Source of the DNA: Pisaster brevispinus
Lineage: Eukaryota > Echinodermata > Asteroidea > Forcipulatida > Asteriidae
Assembly (NCBI GenBank): GCA_023634235.1
Contig: JAMKCF010000054.1
Span: 186,001 to 250,000, forward strand
DNA: 64,000 bases
Reading direction: 5' to 3'
The translations under genes and the position numbers were made by a program. Shown one piece after another: positions 42,801 through 52,700 of this stretch. The notes under the pieces are model-generated. The model made no database searches. It had not been told where the DNA came from and was given only the letters and a program-made list of their open reading frames with translations. Each line of letters opens with the position of its first letter. Within the stretch, counting starts at the first letter, position 1.

Positions 42801-43201
42801 AAGTCATCAGTCCGCTGGACGGGTCAGTCCAGAAGAACCACACTGTTATAGACACAAGCATCTACGTCAAGCACATGGATCGGTGGCTCCGGCACTTCCC
42901 CCTTGCTAAGTTCCACTTCGTGGACCACGCCCAACTCATGATCACCCCAAGCTCAGAAATGAATAAGATTGAAAGATTCCTCAATCTGACAACATTCTTT
43001 AATCCGGAGATGTTCAGTCAGAATGCTACGATTAATAATATCATGTTATGTACGAAGGGTCACTGTATGGCCCACACACAGCATCAGGTCCTCCCTAAAG
43101 CAAAGCCTGATGCAAAGACCATTAGCAAATTAAAACTCTTCTTTGAACCGCACAATCGGAAGTTCTTTGCTCTAATTGGGAGAGTTTTGTCATGGTCATA
43201 A
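36875..43201 (+). CDS. Heparan sulfate glucosamine 3-O-sulfotransferase-like enzyme, 441 aa
   Basis: Exons 36875-37300, 41148-41271, 42216-42505 and 42716-43201 join in phase (1326 nt). The enzyme class transfers sulfate from PAPS to glucosamine in heparan sulfate in the Golgi. Exon 1 gives a type II topology: a short basic N-terminus (QKRRR) and one membrane segment at about residues 18-36, then a lumenal stem. The catalytic part starts near residue 173 with PDVINIGAKKAGTT, the PAPS 5'-phosphosulfate loop. DIETHFFDKYF carries the likely catalytic glutamate, as in KEVHFFD of HS3STs. EKTPRYF and VSIRDPIERAISDF form the 3'-phosphate site. FLNLTTFFNPEMF is followed by the disulfide pair in CTKGHC and by LFFEPHNRKFFALIGR at the C-terminus. 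Which HS3ST subtype it matches cannot be told. The 3.8 kb first intron holds a foldback element; a satellite lies just upstream of the gene. Confidence 0.87.
37549..38399. mobile_element. 850-bp foldback element built on an 18-bp palindrome
   Basis: Termini GTATACTATGGGGCGCCG (37549) and the exact inverse ending at 38399 enclose a chain of about 15 copies of CATGGTTTATAAACCATG, a perfect 18-bp palindrome, and variants. These are separated by short A/T-rich spacers that are themselves inverted between the left and right halves. The whole element is therefore a nested palindrome. If the element proper begins at CTATGGGG, the flanking TATA or TA could be the target duplication. No protein is encoded. 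It lies in intron 1 of the sulfotransferase gene. Confidence 0.85.
38400..41147. other. Sulfotransferase intron 1, remainder
   Basis: Intronic sequence with no exon I can support. Frames at 38321-38593 (minus) and 40364-40747 (plus) are the longest but show no domain and lack convincing splice sites. Confidence 0.4.
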
Positions 43202-43625
43202 CAGACTCGTATCTAAGGCACATCCGTCCTGCTCAGCCTTTCATTCCAATGTGTACAATCGTCATGTAGGCCCTTATTCTAAAGTCTCCTTTTTGAGGAT
43301 CTGAGCACACTGATCGAAACGTTGAGTTGTTAAACCACTAGATAATTCTACAACTCATCGAGAGAGTCTATGATGTTAACATGAACTTGTCCAGATTGTA
43401 TTTACCCTATGAAACAATTATTTCAAATCCAGCTTTGGCTGTGTTAACCAGACGCATATCTTGCAGTGTAGGACGCTATTTTACAAAAGTATCCTCTCTA
43501 GGACACTTTGACCTTTGCTCGAGAAAACAGGAACGTTAATTTTATGCAATGAACTAGTTTATAAGAAAATGCATACAATAGGGCCTATAACATTTTGTCA
43601 GTTTGTCCACCGTTCGACCTATTTT

Positions 43626-44075
43626 ATGGGGGCCGTTTCTCAATTAATTGTTTAGCGCAATTTCGACATGGTTTTTACCATGGTTTATTAGATGTGTGAT
43701 GACGCTTCGGCACCCTAACCTAATTATTTTGTGTATTATAGCCACTGGATGATTCATTTCACATTTAGCTTTCCATGATATCGAAAATTACCTAGATCTA
43801 ATCAAGCTTCAATGAAGGAACATCCGACAGTCGTATACTCACAATCTGCGAATTACCCTACCAAAAGTTGGAGAAGTACTTCATATTTACATGTACATTC
43901 CAGCAACCCAAAAAAGGACTGTCTAAACCAAAGAAAGTGTTGTCAAAATTAGTTGTATGGTTTACATACCACGGAAATAATGTTTTGTGCTTTTTAAAGT
44001 AAACCACGAACATACAATCAACACTTTTAAATCATGGTTAATAAACCATACAAATTCATAAAACATAGTTTATAT
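43626..44075. mobile_element. Degenerate relative of the 37.5-kb foldback element
   Basis: 43626-43700 repeats the right terminus of the 37549-38399 element in inverse orientation (CCGTTTCTCAATTAATTG, then TTTAGCG, GACATGG and TTTTTACCATGGTTTA). 43965-44075 contains the interior motifs ATGGTTTACATACCACG and TCATGGTTAATAAACCAT. The middle is replaced by unrelated sequence, so this is an old, broken copy. Confidence 0.7.
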
Positions 44076-44091
44076 CACTGCCCAACTTATC

Positions 44092-44195
44092 ACCAGGGTT
44101 TGCCAATAACCACAGAGGAATGTCAAGGTCGTGGCTTAACTCCCATGAACGACCATGAAGACCAGCTGTCGATTGTCTGGAACCTGATACAGGTC
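44092..44195 (+). pseudogene. Possible isolated C-type-lectin-like exon
   Basis: An acceptor-like CTTATCACCAG is followed by an open frame containing TTEECQGRGLTPMNDHEDQL and IVWNLIQ, ending at ATACAG/GTCAAA. The EEC..RGxxLxxxND..DQ pattern resembles the first helices of a C-type lectin domain. No partner exons were found around it, so it is either a stray exon or a coincidence. Confidence 0.2.
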
Positions 44196-44271
44196 AAAAC
44201 ACTTTTATAAAACAATCGAATCATAACCGGTTTGTCAAAAGTAAACCGAGTGTGGGCTTGGAGTCTGAGTA

Positions 44272-45450
44272 AACGTTGTTAGCCTTTTGTCAAGATCTTC
44301 GTGGCTTTGACAGCTTTGTAGAGCCGCGATCCCAAGTGACTGGAAGGGGAGACCACGCACGCGAGTGGTGAAGCCACGAGGGCCTTTTCCCACTTGTTTG
44401 CGGTTTCTAATGTTTTTCTTTATAATCTCGATTTTTGCTACCCAAACGGTAGCAAAAGTCCAAACCAATCAGAAGCGACGGGGGTCAGCGGGTCAGCATA
44501 CATTAACATGCAAATTAACAAATATAGAAATTGGCGAACGTCTCATCGTGTGTATCATCTGAAACTTATTTGCATACAAGTTATGAATAATGCATGTTTC
44601 ATGCTTAATGAATAATTTGTATACAAAAACCGCAAACAAGTTGGAAAAGGACCTTGCGGCTCCGCCACTTGGCTAGTCTTGAAATCAAGTCGGTAATTGT
44701 TGTGCAGTCTAGTTGTGGGGACGGTACACACATCCTCGATTCCAATACGTGTGTGAGTCAGTCGCAACTACCGTCTTGAATAACTTGTACCCAGCTTTGT
44801 GCAGTTTGATTGGTTAAGAATCGCAAAAACATGAATATTCATCATACATCTTGCAGCGTATGGCCATGCAGCTACCAGGCGCACAATTCATCCTTTGATA
44901 GGGGGTTTATCATAAATAGTAACATTTTATGATAATGCATTGGTCAAATTTATCTTAAAAGAAAGTGAAGAAATTGTTGAAATGATTAAAATATTATGCT
45001 TTTTACATTGATGTTGGCAAATTAAACTGTCATAATTTTTTTTTTTTTAAGCCAACAGAAAAGATACATTCCCATGTTTATAATGAATTCTTCCAATTTT
45101 GTAAGACGAGCTACCATTGGCCCTCTCTATGGCAACTTTTGCATATGCAATGTATAATTTACCATATATGAATATTCAGCCGGGAACAAGCTACTCAAGT
45201 CGTTAGAGCTGACGGACCTTGCTACGCGCTACCTACGACCGTTGCATCAATGTATAATCGCACTGTGACTGTTGCATGAACGGCGGGATGTGTGTTTGTA
45301 ATAGGCAGCGCTGGCAGACAAACAGACACTGACTAACGACTTGTCATCAAGTCTACCACTTGGCTCACGCGCGTGGTCTCCCGTTCCAGTCGCTCCGCTG
45401 TTTACAAAGCTGTCCAAGCCACGAAGGCCTTGACAAAAGGCTAAAACGTT
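44272..45450. mobile_element. 1.2-kb long-TIR element with a nested inverted repeat
   Basis: About 100 bp at the left end (TTAGCCTTTTGTCAAG.. CTTCGTGGCTTTGACAGCTT.. GGGGAGACCACGC) are inverted at the right end (GTGGTCTCCCG.. CAAAGCTGTCCAAGCCACGA.. CTTGACAAAAGGCTAA). A second inverted pair lies inside, at 44371-44410 and 44625-44670 (CCTTTTCCCACTTGTTTGCG and its inverse). No transposase is visible. No clean target-site duplication was found. Confidence 0.72.
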
Positions 45451-45485
45451 GTCAGTGTGTAATACTACTCGTTTTGATAACGTTT

Positions 45486-45566
45486 AGGTACTACAAATGT
45501 GGGCGTACTACGAATGTGGGCGTACTACGAATGTGGGCGTACTACGAATGTGGGCGTACTATTATA
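45486..45566. repeat. 17-bp tandem repeat
   Basis: About 4.5 copies of CTACGAATGTGGGCGTA, directly after the 44.3-45.5 kb element. Confidence 0.9.
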
Positions 45567-46108
45567 CGAATGTGTCAAGAAAACGTTAATGGGCAATGCT
45601 TGCGTCATCAACAGAGTTGGATTTTACAAAGCATGCGTGTGTTTTCCACATTATTGCGTCATCTATTGTATATTGTATAATCATTGTAATGTTGTCTAGC
45701 CTAATTGTTTTGAAACAAAATAATAATAATAAATAAATAAATAAAACGTATAATTTTTATAAAAGCAGTAATTATTAGATACAAAAGATGAAGAAACGAC
45801 ACTGTAACAACAACTGTGTTCTAATTTGTTTTCTTGAAGACAAGATATGAAATAAATAGGTCTCAAATTTTCGAAGTCTGCAAATTTGAGAGAAAAAAGT
45901 CCCCCTAAAAAAATACGAACGCTGCTATATTAAAGTATTAAATACAAATTGACACTGAAACGTGAATAATATACTTTAGGTTCATTGTTAACAAGGATCT
46001 GCAGTTGTTTTCGACCTTCAAAAATGTTTCAAACGTTTTCTGTTCGTTGTTAAACGGTTCGTCGTACGAACGTCCAAATCGTTTTCTGAACGTGGTTTAC
46101 AACTTGGC

Positions 46109-46120
46109 TATATAAATAGG
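46109..46120 (+). promoter_or_regulatory. TATA box of the small heat-shock gene
   Basis: TATATAAATAGG is a good TATA match, placing transcription start near 46140. No textbook heat-shock element (nGAAnnTTCnnGAAn) was seen in the 120 bp upstream; an imperfect palindrome GTTCGTCGTACGAAC lies near 46057-46073. Confidence 0.6.
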
Positions 46121-46294
46121 ACACACGGCCTGTGATTTTCAGTTCACTTTCCACGTTTTCGTGTTCGAGGAAACCAAGTGGTCAGAAATTCGTTTATTTA
46201 GAAGGCGACTGGCCGGTGTTACGCTGGTGACATTGTAGTTCTTGAATTTGCCGGAGTTTTTCATATTTCGCGCAGTCAACGGTTTGTTTCTTCC

Positions 46295-46453
46295 ATGATG
46301 GCGCCCAGTGAGAGGAAATTACATTGCTACCGCCACTTTCATCATCGTCTTCATCACAAGTTCCATGCATGTCCTCCACCACCACCGCCTCCTTTTCTTC
46401 GCCCACCTTCTCCCTACTACCCTGGAGGGTTTCATGACTCCGCATCGGATTGA
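46295..46453 (+). other. Upstream coding-like ORF, His/Pro-rich (52 codons)
   Basis: Begins MMAPSERKLHCYRHFHHRLH and then has a run of six prolines, ending at TGA 46451. It lies in the predicted leader of the small heat-shock gene but in a different frame. It may be the real N-terminus separated by an indel, an upstream ORF, or chance. His-rich and Pro-rich starts are plausible for invertebrate sHSPs, so a lost frame is worth testing. Confidence 0.35.
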
Positions 46454-46562
46454 TACGGATGACATCCACCCTGGATTCAGTGATTACTGCTACTTCCATC
46501 CACACACCAAGGAATGATGGCTCGTGAAAGGTGGGGAGGCAGTGGAGGCTCATCATCCGCTG

Positions 46563-47288
46563 ATGAACAACCTTGTGAAGAGACTCCGTCCGGGGTTCAT
46601 GACTTATGGGCATGGGTACGGACCGGGTCATGTCGGGTTCAGACGTGGTGGCTTCCCACCAAGAGGTTTTGATCGTGGTAGCTTCGGCCGTGGTGGTAGC
46701 TTCGCCCGCGGTGGTAGCTTCGGCTGTGGTGGTAGCTTCGGTGGCAACTTCGGCCGCGATGGCTTTGGACCTCACCGATGTCATCATCCAATGTCAGGTC
46801 GTTGGGATGACGACAGCGACAGCAGCAGTCACAGTGACTCTAACACTGACTACGAGGCGACTTTCGAACTGATAATGCTGTTTAAGAAGAAGGATATCTG
46901 CATCCGACTGGTTGGCAGACATTTGGCTGTGGAGGCAGAAGGGAAGGCAAGTCGGGCCAGTCCTTGTCATCATCCCCATCTAGATCGAAGCTGTAGACGG
47001 TACTTTGTGGAACACCTCATCCTACCTAAGAGTGCCAATAGGAGCAAGGTGACTGCCACTTTGAATGAGGATGGGGTGCTGACTATTATAGCACCACACA
47101 ATACGAACCAGTCAGATGACAACGCACCCTTTGAGCAAGAAGTCAAGATTCAAGATCAGAAGTCATCGCATGGAGATTCACGTGAACAGGTTGGTGACAT
47201 TATGCAGGATCTAGAAGAAGACCAGGCTCACTATTCAACGGCTGTTTTCTTAATGTGCTTTGAATTGTCAAAGTTCTCAACTTGTTAG
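46563..47288 (+). CDS. Small heat-shock protein (alpha-crystallin domain) with Gly/Arg-rich N-terminus
   Basis: Single-exon gene, 241 residues from the ATG at 46563; the frame is open from 46524 but that codon is GTG. sHSPs are ATP-independent chaperones that form oligomers and hold unfolded proteins. The alpha-crystallin domain spans about residues 98-182: FELIMLFKKKDICIRLV, GRHLAVEAEG, CRRYFVEHLILPKSANRSKV and TATLNEDGVLTIIAP, the last being the family's A-x-x-n-GVL signature. An insertion between strands (KASRASPCHHPHLDRSC) is longer than usual. The N-terminal 30-70 is Gly/Arg/Ser/Phe-rich (GFRRGGFPPRGFDRGSFGRG), which is unusual for the family, followed by an acidic-serine linker. A C-terminal VKI triplet could stand in for the I-x-I oligomer motif. 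Lack of introns and a TATA box fit an inducible heat-shock gene. Confidence 0.85.
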   Translation: MNNLVKRLRPGFMTYGHGYGPGHVGFRRGGFPPRGFDRGSFGRGGSFARGGSFGCGGSFGGNFGRDGFGPHRCHHPMSGRWDDDSDSSSHSDSNTDYEATFELIMLFKKKDICIRLVGRHLAVEAEGKASRASPCHHPHLDRSCRRYFVEHLILPKSANRSKVTATLNEDGVLTIIAPHNTNQSDDNAPFEQEVKIQDQKSSHGDSREQVGDIMQDLEEDQAHYSTAVFLMCFELSKFSTC

Positions 47289-47660
47289 TAGTGGAAAATT
47301 TGTCAGAAAAAGAACAAAGCTGTATCTATTAGTCAAAATAATGGTGAAAAAACCAGTACAGGTTAATTGGGTCATGGATTTTGTGAAATGTTTTGCGAGA
47401 TTGACCTTAAATTGTTCGTTTATCAGCTAGAATAACGTGGATTAAAAAGTGTAAATTCACTGCATAATAATTGCATTTTCGGTACTTTAACTTTACCTTA
47501 ATAGAAATCTGTGTCTTAAAAAGAAGAAGCTAAAACGTGGCATTCCAATAACTATTTATTACAGGTGTATACTAATGAGAAGTAGTGATGCTGTCTACCT
47601 CCAACACCTGATTTGAAATCGAAAAAGGGACACTGGTATAGTTCTCGGGGTGATTGTACT

Positions 47661-47837
47661 GGGCCCAATTTCATAGAGCTGCTTAAGCACAAAAAGAAAC
47701 TTGCTTACCAGAATAAGGTTACCAGCCAAACCAGCATACCACAAGTACAATTTATGACTGGTATCCTGCTCATTTCTGCTTAGCAGAATTTTTTTCAGCA
47801 ATATTTTCTGCTTAAGCAGCTCTATGAAATTGGGCCC
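47661..47837. mobile_element. 177-bp MITE (GGGCCC ends)
   Basis: The left end GGGCCCAATTTCATAGAGC plus TGCTTAAGCA is repeated inverted at the right end (TGCTTAAGCA, then GCTCTATGAAATTGGGCCC), about 29 bp nearly perfect. The interior is non-coding. I know this terminus as a common repeat in marine deuterostome genomes (from memory, not searched). Confidence 0.85.
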
Positions 47838-49620
47838 TGGTCATTTCACAAAGCCCCGTTAAACAGAGATAAATATATATAATAGGCCCTATGATTACTA
47901 TATTCTTTTAGATAGTGCACTTGGTCTTTCAGAACTCGCAGTCGTAACTCCACATAAAGGCAGAGTATGTTCGTGGTAACATCGTGGAAGACTAGTATCC
48001 TCACTTGGTGTATCCCAACATACGCATCAAATAATAAACCAGTGAACATTTTGCCTCACTTGGTCATCAAAGTTACACAAAAAACGACAGAAAAAACCCA
48101 TCCTTGTTGCATAGAATTGTGTGCCAGGGAAAAAATAAAGGCTTCATGACTAAGCCTTTTTTTGACTCAAATGTTTGGGTGAATAATCACCCTTTACTCT
48201 AAAACTACACAAGCTCAAAGGGAGTCGTTTCTAACAATGTTTTATAGTATCAACAGCTATCCAGTGCTCCTTGCCAAGTAAGTTTTCCTTGTAAGTAATT
48301 ACCAGAGGTATACCCTCCCTTAAGTTTGTTTTTGTTAAAAGCAGATATGTCACATTCATATCAGAATGTGTGTTTAATAGTATAATTTGTTACAAGTGTA
48401 ATTTATTTGGTAATGCATTGTAAATTGAATACCTCTTGATCTTTGTATTTCCATTCGTACTTTCAGTTGATACGTTTGTGATTTTACGCAGTTCTAGAGA
48501 TGCAGAATCGTTGTAAAAAATGATTTGAGAAATTGATATCGAGAACCATGTGCACAATTAAAAGGGCATCGTGTCTCGGTTCATACGCATAAAATGTACA
48601 CCAGTACAATCGAAAGGGTTTATGTGCTTTCCTAGTGTATAATATTTAAAGATGGGCTAACATTGATCAAGAAAACATGACAAAGAATGGTACTTTCGCT
48701 TATTTTGGTAAATTGTTTTGATAAAAACATAAGTTTAGGAGCAAATTAACTCTCTTTCAATGAGTAGCTTCTAAGTACTATAGTCGTGACCAGTCTTTAT
48801 CTAAAAAAGATTCTTCAATTAATTGTGAATTTCGCAACTATTTAGTCCGCTTGGTCATTGTAGAGGGCGCACTTTAAATGTTTACTTTATTATTATCAGG
48901 CATGATACTTGGCCCTTGGAAAAAAGTTGGACAAAGTAGTACAAGAACTTGGTTTTATTGCTATTTAATAACCATTTTGCTGACCTTTCTGTGGGAAATC
49001 AAACTCAAGTAGGAATAATATCATGCCCGTTTTATTATTAAATTGTGATGATTAAATTCAAAGAAAAAATACATAGACAAGGGTAGATAGAGGAAAGAAA
49101 AGATAAGAACACCCATAAATATTTAAAACTATTCTTGTATTAATGTAGAACTTGAGGCTTTGCATGTTGGAGGCAACTGTAATTTGTGTAATTGCTGTTA
49201 AGAAACATACAATATTCCTGTGTTATTTGCATAACCTTATTAAATGATAAACGATTGTCTATGGTGTTTTGCAGGGGAAGATAAATATGTTGAATAAAGC
49301 GATGCTGGAGAAACTATTTTTTCACAAATGCATAACTTTGTTTGTTTTATTTCTTTGCGGTCTAAATGGTGTGTTAACGAATAAGAAGTCTTTTGTGTTT
49401 ACTCCATATTACAATATGCTGCCCTCAATGGCTGGTGGATTCAATCAAATTTGTGCACTTGAACAATTGAACATGTTTGACACATAAAAACAAAAACCTA
49501 GACAAATCTTGGACATCTCCAAGTAATGGAACGGCATTGAAAGTTTTCAAGTTTAAAAAATAATGCTCAGTGTACAACAGTAAAAAACCAAAAAAAAAAC
49601 CCAGCTAACATATACTATCA
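47838..49620. other. Intergenic, nothing recognised
   Basis: AT-rich sequence between the small heat-shock gene and the 3' end of the CCDC158-type gene. No exon-like frames, RNA genes or repeats stand out. Confidence 0.45.
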
Positions 49621-49626
49621 TTTATT
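49621..49626 (-). terminator. Likely poly(A) signal of the CCDC158-type gene
   Basis: TTTATT on the plus strand is AATAAA on the gene's strand, about 90 bases after the stop codon. Further A/T-rich sequence follows. The cleavage site is not determined. Confidence 0.45.
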
Positions 49627-49715
49627 GAATCAAAAAGTATGTCCATAATAAATTCAAACTCTTCTTGGACAACCATCTCATCAATTCTAACAGGGAGATG
49701 GATTTTATTGATTTG

Positions 49716-52700
49716 CTATTTTCCCTTTTTGACAAGTTGCTGAATACTGTGTTCCTGCTGTCTGACTTGTTTAAGTTGAGAGCTCTGCTGTTTGATCATA
49801 ATGGCCATGTCTGTGAATGAAAGAATTAAACAAAATGTCACCATTAGAAGACAAGGGTGAGAGTCATTGCTGACAATGTCTGAAGCTGGAGAGTCCAAGT
49901 ATGTTGAAATGATGGAATGTCATTGTTCTGATTACCTTAGTTGTAGTTCAAGACACATTTTTTCATGATCCATCACCAATGGAGGGCGCTATCTCCAGAT
50001 AGCCACCCTTGCAACTGCTATGGGTGTGTGGATTGTCTTGAAATAGTGCCCTCTTTCTGCAACAGGTCATGGCGTATGAAGAAGAGGAGAGTCTTGAATA
50101 AAGACTAATTCAAGACTATGCTTACCTTTGTTCTCTTTTTGCAGGTGTCCTCCAATCTTACTCAGACTTTTGAGTTTTTCTTGTAAACATTTTAGCTGTT
50201 CTTTCTGAGCTTGCATGTCAATGCCTTCCCGTCCTTAGAATAATAATAATAATAATAACAATAATAATAATAAGAAATAATAAGAAACGGAAAGAGTGAT
50301 ACAATTTTGAAATAATTTATTCGCAAATACAAACCAATCAGAGCCTTCTGCTACAGCTACATTTACTTAATCATTTCAATTTTTTAAGCAAGTATTTGTG
50401 GCATGAAAGAGTTGAATAAAATACAATTTATTTGTTTACTCATTCAGGCATTAAAAAACATTGCAATACATTTACAGGAGATTTAGAATATTAATCAAAC
50501 CAAGAATTACGAAAACAAAGTAATATGTGGAAATACAAAAATCAAACAGCAGACTAGGGATTGCCCAAAAGCAAATTATTCACAATCTAAAAGAGCAATC
50601 CCTGTAGAAAAGAAGAACATATACAATAAAATATCCAAACCAAAAATGCTTACATACACTATAAATTTAAGTAGAACAATAATTTCAATTTAATGCTCGT
50701 TGGTAAGAGGTTCAGGGAAAGGAAAGTTTCAATGCAATAAGATGCAGTTCAAAAAGACTGCAAGATGCTATTCTAGGGAGTTAAAGTGGTGTGTTTGAAT
50801 TGAGAGACAGCATTCAATTCCACACAAACGCTTAACCAATACTGCCAACTGGACATCAACTGGGTCTAAATGAAAATCAAATGACAGAAAGTAAATGTCC
50901 AGTAAATATACGATAACTGTACTGCAAGACACTTGACAGCCTCACAAAGACGAATTCACTAAAAGATGAAAGAATCATGTCAAGAATACTTACGGGATGA
51001 TGATGATAGGCTAATGGAACTTTCTGTAGTACTGCTATAAGTGCTTACTGAATCCAAGCTCAAAGCATCGAGTGTCCTACTCCTCCCTTGACTCTCAAAA
51101 GGGGTAAACCTCAAGGGGCCTGACTGACTGTTATTATTATGAGAAGAGTTGTTATTTGCCCAGACCAAACCACTGGTACACTGTGGAGACACCCTGAGAA
51201 GGTTTGCGACCGGTGACAGGGGCCTTTGTAGGAAATCTTGCTCCGGTGTGAACACCCTATTGCTGGGGTTGTTGAACTCTGGGACAGAGGATAACAGACT
51301 CAGGCTGTCTGGCATTGGTGTCTGGTGTTCCAACACCGGGGAAGAAGTTAATAGAGGCATTGTCAAACCTGGATTAAATCAGAAAGAGAAAAGAAATATA
51401 CCTTCGTACTCCTGTGTCTCAGTGTTACGAAATTATATAAATCTTGCTGCCCGAAGTGTTAAATAACAAATATTTAGCCCAAGCATTGTGCTTAAAAGTA
51501 GAGCAGCCCAATGGGCATGTCCTGTACTAGTGTTTTCTGCCATTACTGGAACATAAATATGCCCAGCCTTTATTTGTTTAACGCACCACAGGCATTTCTG
51601 ACGATGCAACTAAAGCGTGACACAAGTGAATGCCTATGCCAATGTGTCTGTGAGCATAAAAGCATCCCAGTAATGGCAGAAAGCCCTGGTATAGGACATA
51701 ATGAATGTAAAATTGAACTAGAATGGATTGTCTATATTACATCATCGGTTTTATTGGGGATGAGAGAATACACATTCCTCATCTAGTTGTTATTTAACAC
51801 ACCATCCATTCCACCTGAAAGAAATAATCAATTTGATAACAGTTTTGTCTGGTATTTTGACAGTATTTGACACAGAAATATATCTGTGCAGGATTGGAAC
51901 TGATATAGCCTTTATAATCACTGAGCTTTCAGCTTGAGGCTTTCTATTTGATAATAACTCATTATTTACGTTATCTTTAAGGAACCTGGGCTCGATTTCA
52001 CAAAGAGTAGAGATTGATCTGAAAATATGAATCAATGTAATTGCCAAGCAAAGTGTGATGTCAAATCATTGTGGTGGTATTGGCAACACATCTTCAGATG
52101 AATCTTAGTATCTGTAAAATCAAGCCCCAGATGGGCTTGTTAACTTTGCATATTATGATCCCACTGTTTCTTGTGGCCACTTACCTCCATTCTGTTTGTC
52201 CACAGATTTGGTGTTGTAGCCTGATTCTCTGGAGTGACTCACAATATCTGGGGTATATCTAGGCAAATAAACAGGGAACAAGACATTGGGAGAAATCAGA
52301 AGCCACACTGCCAGCCAATTAACACCCTGCCAGCCAATCTCTAGGGTTGAATAGTAATACACATCATTATTAGGTACATTGTAAGGATGGGTTTCTGGTG
52401 TACAATTTATTGTAATCTTGCAATGTCTGAAGTGATTTATCAACAAGTTTCTATAATCCAAACAGTCAAAAATCCTCAAAAATCCTAATTCCGGAAGTTG
52501 TTGGACTTTTGGGGATATGGTACTGTAGGCCCTATCAACAACTGCTTATCACTGGGCCAGGCATACCAATGTGATTAGAGTCCAAACATTTGAGTGTTAA
52601 GTTACCGCAGAGAGGAGTTTTTGAAGAATATGGAAGAGTCTCAAGCTAAAGACACTTGATGGTTAGTGTCAAAGAACAAGTACAAGATTATTATAATAAA

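Noticed and set aside
45990..46108. Heat-shock elements upstream of the sHSP gene
   Set aside because: TTC and GAA triplets occur but not with the nGAAnnTTCnnGAAn spacing.
46194..46787. 197-codon minus-strand frame opposite the small heat-shock gene
   Set aside because: Its Thr/Ala/Glu repeats are the mirror of the Gly-rich coding repeat on the plus strand; no domain.
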